Below, piece after piece: positions 1-5,002 of a stretch of 5,002 nt of DNA. Numbering within the stretch: position 1 is the stretch's first letter; each line of letters starts with the position of its first letter. The DNA is from an uncultured Macromonas sp. GTDB taxonomy: Bacteria; Pseudomonadota; Gammaproteobacteria; Burkholderiales; Burkholderiaceae. The translations under genes were made by a program, and so were the position numbers. Location: positions 1-5,002 of the forward strand of contig CAMLOF010000224.1 of the NCBI GenBank assembly GCA_946481585.1. Direction: 5' to 3'. Under the pieces are notes generated by a model. It did no database searches and was not told the DNA's origin. It worked only from the letters and a program-made list of their open reading frames with translations.

Positions 1-425
1 CGGAACTGTTTGGAGGCGCTGTCGTAGCTCAGCGGCCCGCAGGCAAAGCGCGGGTGCTCCTGCCCGCGCGATCTGCGTATCAACGCGATCAGCCTGGCCT
101 CCAGTTCCGCCACATCAAATGGTTTGGCCAGAAAGTCATCGGCACCGCCGTGCAGGCAGCTGACACGCTCCATCAGCGAATCCCGCGCGGTGAGTATGAG
201 CACGGGCAGGCGCTCGTCGGCGTCGCGCAGGTCAGACAGCACATCGTGCCCACCCAGGCCGGGCAGACCCAGGTCGAGTATGAGCGCGTCGTACTTGGTG
301 GCCTTGAGGCTGCGGCGCACCATGCGGCCGTCGTTCACCCAATCGACCTGGAAGTCGTTCTGGCCGAGCGCCTTGACCAGCCAGGTGCCCAGTTCGGTTT
401 CGTCTTCCGCCAGGAGTATGCGCAT
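1..425 (-). CDS. OmpR-family response regulator, TctD/QseB-like (C-terminus cut by window edge)
   Basis: This is the N-terminal 141 codons of a two-component response regulator; the rest lies beyond the left edge. Translation from the ATG at 425 begins MRILLAEDETELGTWLVKAL and gives a full receiver domain (about residues 1-115). It has the acidic pair E7/D8, the phospho-acceptor D51 in LILDLGLPG, the switch T79 in LILTAR and K101 in the LAKPF motif. After a short linker, residues from about 127 (FACGPLSYD) look like the first strands of an OmpR-type winged-helix DNA-binding domain. The start LLAEDxxELxxWLxKAL resembles TctD, the regulator of tricarboxylate uptake, but QseB/PmrA-type proteins are close too, so no symbol is given. 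The purine-rich AAGAGAGA sits 7 nt before the ATG. The gene begins 19 bp after the amidohydrolase stop, so it is probably co-transcribed with it. A partner sensor kinase would be expected further left. It acts in the cytoplasm as a DNA-binding regulator. Confidence 0.93.
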   Translation of the reverse strand, partial: MRILLAEDETELGTWLVKALGQNDFQVDWVNDGRMVRRSLKATKYDALILDLGLPGLGGHDVLSDLRDADERLPVLILTARDSLMERVSCLHGGADDFLAKPFDVAELEARLIALIRRSRGQEHPRFACGPLSYDSASKQF

Positions 426-444
426 GCCCGAGTCTCTCTTGAGT

Positions 445-1248
445 TCAGGCGTAAAGCAAGGCGCCTGCTTCGCGAACGGCTACCGCGCGGGCTTCGCCCA
501 GAGCCTGCACCACCGGATGCCACACGCTTTCGTAGGGGGGCAGGGCGTCATGGTCAAAGGCGGTGTGTGGCCAGTCGGACCCCCACACCAGGCGCTCGCC
601 CAGGCAAGCCGCGACCCGAAGGATCTGCTGGTGCAGGGCGTTGTAAGGTGCCGTGTCTTGCAGGCGGTACCAGCCCGAGAGCTTGACCCACGCACCCATA
701 CCGGCCAGGCGTTGCAGCGCGGCCCACGCCGGGCTTGTGGCGCCCATGCCCGGGTGCAACCCCGCCAGGTGGTCGAGCACCGGTGTCAGGCCGCTGCCTT
801 CATGCAGGTCGGCAATGGTGGCAAGCTGTTCGGCCCGGGCATACCACTGCACGTGCCAGCCGCGCGCCTTCAGCCGAGGCGCCAGTGCGCGAAAGGCTTC
901 GGGCCCGTTGCCCACGGGGGACACCAGGTTGAAGCGCACACCGCGCACCCCCAGGTCGTGCATCTCATCAAGTTCGGTGTCGAGCACGTTGGTGTCCAGC
1001 ACCACCACGCCACGGTGGCGCCCCGGTTTGCGGGCCAGCGCCTGCAGCATCAAACGGTTGTCGGTGCCATAGACGCTGGGCTGTACCAAGATCAGATGGC
1101 CAACGCCTTGAGGCTCTGCAACCTGCTCTATCTCGGCCAAGTCGCGCAACACCGGCTGGTAGTGACCCGTCTGCGCCGGGTGCGCAGGGTCGAACACGTG
1201 CACATGGCAATCCCAGCCGCCGGGAATGGAGTTTGGGTGTGGGCTCAT
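445..1248 (-). CDS. Amidohydrolase family protein (COG3618, LigI-like lactone/2-pyrone-4,6-dicarboxylate hydrolase type)
   Basis: A 267-residue TIM-barrel amidohydrolase (Amidohydro_2 type), probably a cytoplasmic hydrolase of a lactone or a related cyclic organic acid. Visible landmarks are the HxH motif in DCHVHVFDP (H15, H17), LVQPSVYGTDN (53-63), GVRGVRFNLV (about 100-109), VLDHLAG with H160, VKLSGWYR (188-195) and the catalytic-type aspartate D225 in VWGSDWPHT. This order matches 2-pyrone-4,6-dicarboxylate hydrolase and galactarolactone-type relatives. LigI itself is about 290 residues, so this protein is slightly short but complete from HxH to the C-terminal helix. The start chosen is the ATG at 1248, which overlaps the upstream receptor stop as ATGA (translational coupling). 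A longer frame to 1287 exists, but it would overlap the receptor gene by 43 bp and adds 13 residues with no family character. Substrate is unknown. The neighbouring receptor suggests that the imported acid, or a product of it, is the substrate. Confidence 0.88.
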   Translation of the reverse strand: MSPHPNSIPGGWDCHVHVFDPAHPAQTGHYQPVLRDLAEIEQVAEPQGVGHLILVQPSVYGTDNRLMLQALARKPGRHRGVVVLDTNVLDTELDEMHDLGVRGVRFNLVSPVGNGPEAFRALAPRLKARGWHVQWYARAEQLATIADLHEGSGLTPVLDHLAGLHPGMGATSPAWAALQRLAGMGAWVKLSGWYRLQDTAPYNALHQQILRVAACLGERLVWGSDWPHTAFDHDALPPYESVWHPVVQALGEARAVAVREAGALLYA

Positions 1249-2255
1249 CCGGTGGTGATGCCGCGTTCCTTGATCACTTTGGCCCATTGCGCCTGCTGGG
1301 CCGCAATGAATTTGCCTGCACTCTGCTGGCTGGCGTCGGCAAACACGTCGCCGCCCAGCTGGCGGATGCGGCCAAGCACCTCAGCGTCGTCCAGCGCCTT
1401 GCGGATGGCGGCCACCAGTGTGGCCTTCACGTCGGCAGCCATACCGGCGGGACCCAGGATGGGGTTCCACTCCAGCACCTCGTAACCCGCCACGCCCGCC
1501 TCGGCCATCGTGGGCACGTCAGGCAATGAGCGTGCCCGCAGCATGCTGGTCACGGCCAGTGGACGCAACTTGCCTGCCTGTATGTGGCCGAGCGATGATG
1601 CGACGTTCGCAAAGAACAGCGGCACCTGTCCACCCATCACGTCGTTCATGGCCGGGCCGCCGCCCCGGTAGGCCACGTGGGTGAGGTTCACGCCCGCACG
1701 TTGCTCGAAGAGTGCGCCTGCCAGATGCTGGGCCGAACCATTGCCTGAAGACGCGTAGTTCAACTGCATGGTTTTCGCCAGGCGGATCACGTCCTTCACG
1801 CTCTTGGCTTCAAAGCTGGGCGTGCACACCAGCACGTTGGGGAAGGTGGCAACCACAGCCAGCGGCGTGAAAGCCGTGGCCGTGTCATAAGGCAGTTTGG
1901 GGAAGAGGGAAGGATTGACCGCGAACGACGATGCGTCCAGCAGAAGCGTGGTGCCATCGGGTTTGGCACGCGCCACGAACCCAGCCGCCAGCTGGCCGCT
2001 GGCTCCGGCCTTGTTCTCGACGATCACCGTCTGGCCCAACGCGGCTTCCAGTTTGGGTGCGATCGTTCGGGCCATGAGGTCGGCGCCTCCGCCGGGAGGG
2101 TAGGACACGATCAGCGAGATCGGCTTGCCGCTGGCAAGCTTGCCCTGGGCTTGTGCGCCCACCCAAGGGGTGGCAAGGCTGGCGGCGGTGGTGGCGAGCA
2201 GGGCACGGCGCGACAGGCGTGCGTCATTCAAAGAAGGCATTTTGGCCGGGAGCAT
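1245..2255 (-). CDS. Bug/TctC-family periplasmic solute-binding receptor
   Basis: A 336-residue extracytoplasmic binding protein of the tripartite tricarboxylate transporter receptor (Bug) family, which binds carboxylates or related small molecules. The N-terminus has a twin-arginine-like signal (SRRALLATTAASLATP, residues 15-30) with a probable cleavage site after AQA at about residue 36. Family landmarks are LIVSYPPGGGADLMAR (48-63, including the conserved D59), IVENKAGASG (78-87), NYASSGNGSAQHLAG (166-180), AYRGGGPAMNDVMGGQV (195-211) and LRPLAVTS (230-237). Mature length of about 300 is normal. The ATG at 2255 is chosen because GAGGGT lies 7 nt upstream. The ATG at 2240 is possible and keeps the signal peptide, but has no Shine-Dalgarno sequence. 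A start at 2324 would overlap the GntR gene by 58 bp. No TctA/TctB permease subunits are in the window. The ligand cannot be inferred with confidence. Confidence 0.93.
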   Translation of the reverse strand: MLPAKMPSLNDARLSRRALLATTAASLATPWVGAQAQGKLASGKPISLIVSYPPGGGADLMARTIAPKLEAALGQTVIVENKAGASGQLAAGFVARAKPDGTTLLLDASSFAVNPSLFPKLPYDTATAFTPLAVVATFPNVLVCTPSFEAKSVKDVIRLAKTMQLNYASSGNGSAQHLAGALFEQRAGVNLTHVAYRGGGPAMNDVMGGQVPLFFANVASSLGHIQAGKLRPLAVTSMLRARSLPDVPTMAEAGVAGYEVLEWNPILGPAGMAADVKATLVAAIRKALDDAEVLGRIRQLGGDVFADASQQSAGKFIAAQQAQWAKVIKERGITTG

Positions 2256-2262
2256 GGTTCGG

Positions 2263-2268
2263 ACCCTC
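2263..2268 (-). promoter_or_regulatory. Ribosome binding site deciding the receptor start
   Basis: On the minus strand GAGGGT sits 7 nt before the ATG at 2255 and overlaps the TGA stop of the GntR gene (2267-2269). It supports the 2255 start over 2240 or 2324. It also suggests that ribosomes finishing gntR may reinitiate on the receptor gene. Confidence 0.6.
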
Positions 2269-3007
2269 AGGTGATGTGGACGGTGTAATGAAATGCGTGG
2301 GCGTCGCCGCGCGTGACGCGCCATTCAACGCAGCGGCCAGTGAGGTCGTAGGCGGCACGTTCCACCACGGCGCAAGGGTGCCCGGGGGGAAGGCCCAGCA
2401 GCATGGCCTGGCTGGCATCGAGAACCGCGAATGCGATTTCGTCGCGGGCACGGTGCACATGGATATTCAGCCTGCGGGCGAACATCGGGTAAAGCAGATC
2501 GCCCCAGGTGGTGATGTCGTCGTCGGCAAGCGGTGCAAACAACTCGCCGGGCAGCCAGAGTTCTTCCAGCAGGCGAGGTTGTCCACCCATCAGCCTCAGC
2601 CGGTGCAGACGCAACACCGGCTCCCCAACGCCAATGCCCAAGCCGCGCGCCACGGCAGCAGGAGCGCTCACCGTCTGGCGATCAACGATCCGCGACGCAG
2701 GCACTTCGCCCGTGCCGCCATCGAAGCGGAAGAAGCGCAGCATCGTGGCACCCGGCAGGCCTTGGCGCACAAAGGTGCCACGGCCGTGGATGCGCTCGAT
2801 GAAGCCCTGTTCAACCAGCAACTCCATCGCGCGGCGCATGGTGCCCAGGGCCACGCCATGCTCCTTGGCCAGTTGGTTTTCGGCGGGCAGAGCGGTACCC
2901 GGCGGCCACTCGCCTGCAATCACGCGAGAGCGAAGCGCCTGAGCCAGCGACGCGTAGCGGCTCACTCCGGGTTCGGATGTCTGCACCAGTTGTAGTGATG
3001 ACTTCAT
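2267..3007 (-). CDS. GntR-family transcriptional regulator, HutC/UTRA subfamily
   Basis: A 246-residue DNA-binding regulator, probably a repressor of its own operon that is released by a small-molecule effector. Residues 17-80 form the GntR winged helix: YASLAQALRSRVIAGEW, then PPGTALPAENQLAKEHGVALGT, MRRAMELLVEQGFI and the wing RIHGRGTFV. Residues of about 90-240 fit the UTRA effector domain (FRFDGG, VLRLHRLRLMGGQP, LLEELWLPGELF, VVERAAYDLTGRCVEWRVTRGDAHAFHY). This architecture is the HutC subfamily, whose effectors include urocanate and sugar phosphates; the effector here is unknown. The length is normal. The ATG at 3007 has no well-placed Shine-Dalgarno sequence: GAGGA is 14 nt away and lies inside the putative operator. 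The gene stops 11 bp before the receptor gene and diverges from livH, with 349 bp between them. Its position first in the operon, behind a palindrome, fits autoregulation. Confidence 0.93.
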   Translation of the reverse strand: MKSSLQLVQTSEPGVSRYASLAQALRSRVIAGEWPPGTALPAENQLAKEHGVALGTMRRAMELLVEQGFIERIHGRGTFVRQGLPGATMLRFFRFDGGTGEVPASRIVDRQTVSAPAAVARGLGIGVGEPVLRLHRLRLMGGQPRLLEELWLPGELFAPLADDDITTWGDLLYPMFARRLNIHVHRARDEIAFAVLDASQAMLLGLPPGHPCAVVERAAYDLTGRCVEWRVTRGDAHAFHYTVHIT

Positions 3008-3018
3008 GATCGGAAATA

Positions 3019-3036
3019 TAGTCCTCTATAGGACTA
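3019..3036. promoter_or_regulatory. Perfect inverted repeat, putative GntR-regulator operator
   Basis: TAGTCCTCTATAGGACTA has 7-bp perfect arms (TAGTCCT/AGGACTA) around a 4-bp centre. It is centred about 20 bp upstream of the gntR ATG, in an AT-rich pocket within GC-rich DNA. Minus-strand TATAGA and TATATT, both possible -10 boxes, lie in or touch it, so a bound dimer would block transcription. GntR-family regulators typically bind short palindromes in their own promoters. Assigning this one to the adjacent gene is inference. Confidence 0.55.
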
Positions 3037-3066
3037 ATTGACTCTAGGGGAAACCCTTGCCGTTTT

Positions 3067-3088
3067 TGTAGGAGCGGGTTACACCTGC
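3067..3088. repeat. REP-like hairpin motif (single copy in window)
   Basis: TGTAGGAGCGGGTTACACCTGC begins with GTAG followed by GAGCGGGTT, the layout of REP elements known from Pseudomonas and relatives. GCGGGT (3074-3079) and ACCTGC (3083-3088) can pair around a TAC loop, with one G-T wobble. Only one copy is present and the right arm is degenerate, so it may be a decayed REP or chance. Confidence 0.25.
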
Positions 3089-3233
3089 AATAAGTCGAGC
3101 CTGTTTCGTGAGCGCAATGATAAGTTCGACTAATGAAGTTGCCGTCTTGCTGATGGAGTGAGATTCGGCCCGGAAATTGCAGGGTTAACCCGGACGGGGC
3201 TGGGGCAAATACTCAGTCCCTCGTTACGGCGCA

Positions 3234-3243
3234 TGGATAAAAT
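3234..3243 (+). promoter_or_regulatory. Possible -10 element for the livH transcript
   Basis: TGGATAAAAT contains TAAAAT (3238-3243), a plausible -10 hexamer, with a TG dinucleotide two bases upstream. No good -35 hexamer is visible at 16-18 bp spacing (the region reads AGTCCC). If used, transcription would start near 3250, immediately before the hairpin at 3254. The assignment is weak. Confidence 0.35.
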
Positions 3244-3253
3244 CCCGGCACCA

Positions 3254-3297
3254 CCCGCCACCAGCCTGCACGATTAGGCTCAAGAGGCGGGTTTTTT
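3254..3297 (+). terminator. Rho-independent terminator-like hairpin in the livH leader
   Basis: CCCGCC (3254-3259) pairs with GGCGGG (3286-3291), and inside it AGCCT (3263-3267) pairs with AGGCT (3276-3280). The outer stem is followed directly by six T's (3292-3297). The T run is on the plus-strand side, so it would stop rightward transcription about 60 bp before the livH ATG. No rightward gene lies upstream in the window, so it is either a leader attenuator, the end of a short RNA, or the terminator of a transcript starting in the intergenic region. Confidence 0.6.
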
Positions 3298-3301
3298 GTA
3301 G

Positions 3302-3325
3302 ACCTATGCGTAACAACGCACAGGT
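3302..3325 (+). other. Second leader hairpin upstream of livH
   Basis: ACCT (3302-3305) and TGCGT (3307-3311) pair with ACGCA (3316-3320) and AGGT (3322-3325) around an AACA loop, with one A/C mismatch. That is a 9-bp interrupted stem beginning 5 nt after the T run of the preceding terminator-like hairpin and ending 31 nt before the livH ATG. It could shape the leader RNA or act as a DNA site; its function is unknown. Confidence 0.45.
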
Positions 3326-3356
3326 GGACAAGTCCCACACAACGGAGAACTTCTGA

Positions 3357-4286
3357 ATGGACATCTTGCTACAGCAGATCATCAACGGTCTGGTGCTGGG
3401 CAGCATGTATGCCTTGGTGGCCCTTGGCTACACCATGGTGTACGGCATCATCGGCCTCATCAACTTCGCCCACGGCGACGTGTTGATGGTCGGTGCCTTG
3501 ACCAGCTGGACCATCATCATGCAGGCGCGTGAAGCCATGCCCGGCGTACCGGGTTGGTTGTTGCTCATCATCTCGGCACTGATCGCCATGGTGGTGTGCG
3601 CGGTGCTGAACTACAGCATTGAAAAGCTGGCCTACCGGCCCCTGCGCAATTCGCCGCGCCTGGCTCCGCTGATCACCGCCATCGGTATGAGCATCCTGCT
3701 GCAGACGCTGGCCATGATCATCTGGAAGCCGAACCCCAAGTCCTACCCCACGCTGTTGTCGCAGGACCCCATCCACCTGGGTGGCGCCGTGATCTCCGTC
3801 ACGCAGTTGACCATCCTGGCCACCACCGTGATCGTGCTGTCGCTGCTGATGTACATCGTCAACAAGACCAACCTGGGCCGCGCCATGCGTGCCACGGCCG
3901 AGAACCCTCGCGTCGCGGGCCTCATGGGTATCAAGCCTGACGTGGTGATCTCCGCCACCTTCATCATCGGCGCCATGCTGGCTGCCATCGCGGGCATCAT
4001 GTGGGCGTCCAACTACGGCACCGTGCAGCACGCCATGGGCTTCATGCCCGGCCTCAAGGCCTTCGTGGCGGCGGTCATGGGCGGTATCGGCAACCTGGCT
4101 GGTGCCGTGCTGGGTGGCGTGGCTCTGGGGCTGATCGAGTCCCTGGGTGCAGGCTACCTGGGCCCCTTGACCGGCGGCTTCCTGGGCAGCCAGTACGCCG
4201 ACATCTTCGCCTTCATTGTGCTGGCGCTTGTGCTGACCCTGCGTCCGTCCGGTCTGCTGGGTGAGCGTGTGGCCGACCGTGCCTGA
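3357..4286 (+). CDS. livH: Branched-chain amino acid ABC transporter permease LivH
   Basis: A complete 309-residue inner-membrane permease, one half of the membrane channel of a hydrophobic amino acid (HAAT) ABC importer. The signature N-terminus reads LVLGSMYALVALGYTMVYGI (12-31), followed by GLINFAHGDVLMVGA (33-47). Hydrophobic spans lie at about 12-31, 40-55, 66-86, 104-122, 146-168, 197-217, 234-262 and 283-296. The cytoplasmic loop that docks the ATPase is GRAMRATAENPRVAGLMGI (174-192), and FVAAVMGGIGNLAGAVLGG (236-254) is another family block. Length is normal. The ATG at 3357 follows GGAG (3344-3347) with a 9-nt gap. livM follows after 19 bp. The family also includes urea, amide and other carboxylate importers, so the exact substrate is not settled by sequence. 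Expression may be influenced by the hairpins in its leader. Confidence 0.96.
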   Translation: MDILLQQIINGLVLGSMYALVALGYTMVYGIIGLINFAHGDVLMVGALTSWTIIMQAREAMPGVPGWLLLIISALIAMVVCAVLNYSIEKLAYRPLRNSPRLAPLITAIGMSILLQTLAMIIWKPNPKSYPTLLSQDPIHLGGAVISVTQLTILATTVIVLSLLMYIVNKTNLGRAMRATAENPRVAGLMGIKPDVVISATFIIGAMLAAIAGIMWASNYGTVQHAMGFMPGLKAFVAAVMGGIGNLAGAVLGGVALGLIESLGAGYLGPLTGGFLGSQYADIFAFIVLALVLTLRPSGLLGERVADRA

Positions 4287-4305
4287 GCGCCAAGGAGACG
4301 ACAAC

Positions 4306-5002
4306 ATGACGAATTCCAAATCAACCAAACTGATCGCGTTTGCGATCGCGGCCATCGCGCTGGCCGTTCTGCCCCTGCTGCTGCAGGCAACCGGCAGCAA
4401 TTCCTGGGTCCGTATCGTGGACGTGGCGCTGCTCTACGTTCTGCTGGCCCTGGGCCTGAACATCGTGGTGGGCCATGCCGGTCTGCTCGACCTGGGCTTC
4501 ATCGCCTTCTTTGCCGTGGGCTCGTACATGTACAGCCTGCTCGCGTCGCCGCACCTGACCGAGACCTTCGAGTTCATCCGTGTGAATTTCCCCAACGGGT
4601 TGCACATGAACTTCTGGATCGTCATGGTGATGGCCGGTGTGCTTGCTGCAGTCACGGGTTTGACGCTGGGCTTCCCGGTGCTCAAACTGCGTGGTGACTA
4701 CCTGGCCATCGTGACGCTGGGTTTCGGCGAGATCGTGCGCATCTTCATGCTCAACCTGGACCGTCCGATCAACCTGACCAACGGCCCCAAGGGCATCAGC
4801 AACGTGGACGCCGTCAAGGTGTTTGGCCATGACATGAGCCAGCGCCTGACCGTGGGTGGCTACACCTTCGAATCGGTGACGCTGTACTACTACCTGATCC
4901 TGTTCTTCGTGGTCGGCGCCATCGTCATGAGCTACCGCCTGCAGGATTCCCGCATCGGCCGCGCCTGGATGGCCATCCGCGAGGACGAGATCGCCGCCAA
5001 GG
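4306..5002 (+). CDS. livM: Branched-chain amino acid ABC transporter permease LivM (C-terminus cut by window edge)
   Basis: The first 232 codons of the second membrane subunit of the importer; the frame is open to the window end. Family blocks seen are LLYVLLALGLNIVVGHAGLL (42-61), LDLGFIAFFAVGSY (61-74), GFPVLKLRGDYLAIVTLGFG (122-141), EIVRIFMLNL (142-151) and TNGPKGI (158-164). The start of the ATPase-docking loop, GRAWMAIREDEIAAK (218-232), is at the edge. Hydrophobic spans are at about 9-27, 37-56, 62-80, 103-126 and 192-210. LivM proteins usually run 330-420 residues, so roughly 100-190 residues are missing here. The start is the ATG at 4306, preceded by AAGGAGA (4292-4298) at ideal spacing. 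LivG and LivF ATPases would be expected next in the operon. Confidence 0.95.
   Translation, partial: MTNSKSTKLIAFAIAAIALAVLPLLLQATGSNSWVRIVDVALLYVLLALGLNIVVGHAGLLDLGFIAFFAVGSYMYSLLASPHLTETFEFIRVNFPNGLHMNFWIVMVMAGVLAAVTGLTLGFPVLKLRGDYLAIVTLGFGEIVRIFMLNLDRPINLTNGPKGISNVDAVKVFGHDMSQRLTVGGYTFESVTLYYYLILFFVVGAIVMSYRLQDSRIGRAWMAIREDEIAAK

Larger units (their letters stand above)
3008..3356. other. Divergent intergenic region between gntR and livH
   Basis: No protein-coding gene is supported across these 349 bp. From left to right it contains a palindrome next to gntR (3019-3036), a REP-like hairpin motif (3067-3088), an imperfect direct repeat (TAAGTCGA at 3091 and TAAGTTCGA at 3121), a perfect palindrome (3182-3191), a possible -10 box (3238-3243), a terminator-shaped hairpin (3254-3297), a second hairpin (3302-3325) and the livH ribosome binding site (GGAG, 3344-3347). 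The stretch 3130-3180 shows nothing I can name. Confidence 0.8.

Noticed and set aside
1249..1287. Upstream extension of the amidohydrolase by 13 residues
   Set aside because: It would extend the overlap with the receptor gene, and the added residues are unlike the family. The ATGA overlap at 1245-1248 is the more natural start.
124..1485. 453-codon open frame on the plus strand
   Set aside because: It runs antisense across the response regulator, the amidohydrolase and the receptor's 3' end, all of which have clear family motifs. It has no recognisable domain and arises from GC-rich codon bias.
2153..2995. 280-codon plus-strand open frame opposite gntR
   Set aside because: Antisense to a convincing GntR/UTRA protein; the product lacks any recognisable motif.
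3326..3340. GTGGACAAGTCCCAC as a further inverted repeat before livH
   Set aside because: The arms are short (4 bp) and pair only with an odd internal mismatch or a 2-nt loop; not distinguishable from chance.
3224..3406. 60-codon minus-strand open frame across the livH leader and start
   Set aside because: It crosses the terminator hairpin, overlaps the livH N-terminus and shows no protein-family character.
3369..4400. 343-codon open frame on the minus strand opposite livH and the start of livM
   Set aside because: It is antisense to a clear LivH. Its His/Asp/Gln/Gly-rich composition is what CTG, GTG, ATC and GCC codons give when read backwards, and it has no domain character.
4321..4830. 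169-codon open frame on the minus strand opposite livM
   Set aside because: The same composition effect applies: a low-complexity His/Gln/Asp-rich product, antisense to well-conserved LivM blocks.
1..5002. CRISPR arrays, tRNA or rRNA genes, insertion sequences, integrase or attachment sites
   Set aside because: I saw no regularly spaced repeats, tRNA-like cloverleaf or CCA end, rRNA segments, transposase motifs or terminal inverted repeats.

Overview
The window looks like chromosomal DNA from a GC-rich betaproteobacterium, most likely Burkholderiales and possibly Comamonadaceae. That placement is an inference. It rests on the Bug-type (TctC family) periplasmic receptor, a protein family greatly expanded in that group, on the codon bias toward G or C in third positions, and on the LivH/LivM proteins. 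No marker gene in the window fixes the genus.

Left part (1-3007, minus strand). Four genes read leftward and are packed like one operon: a GntR/HutC-family repressor, a Bug/TctC-type solute receptor with an export signal, a COG3618-type amidohydrolase resembling 2-pyrone-4,6-dicarboxylate (LigI-like) lactone hydrolases, and an OmpR-type response regulator that runs off the left edge. The junctions are an 11-bp gap, a 4-bp ATGA overlap and a 19-bp gap. The cluster reads as a sensing, uptake and catabolism unit for an organic acid or lactone. The ligand cannot be read from sequence. No TctA/TctB membrane subunits are visible, so the receptor is either an orphan or works with a transporter encoded elsewhere. 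A perfect 7-bp-arm inverted repeat just upstream of the GntR gene is a good candidate for its autoregulatory operator.

Middle (3008-3356). This 349-bp divergent intergenic region contains the palindrome, a short REP-like hairpin motif, a 10-bp perfect palindrome, a possible -10 element, a GC-rich hairpin followed by six T's (rho-independent terminator shape) and a second hairpin. The last two lie just upstream of livH, on the strand of the liv genes, so they may form a terminated leader or attenuator.

Right part (3357-5002, plus strand). livH is complete and livM is cut by the window's right end. They encode the two membrane subunits of a branched-chain amino acid (or related amide/organic acid) ABC importer, in the standard H-M order with a 19-bp gap. 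ATPase genes livG and livF would be expected further right.

Most gene content is ordinary. The parts worth a second look are the livH leader, the gntR operator palindrome and the unusual co-operonic pairing of two regulators with an orphan receptor and a lactonase-like enzyme.
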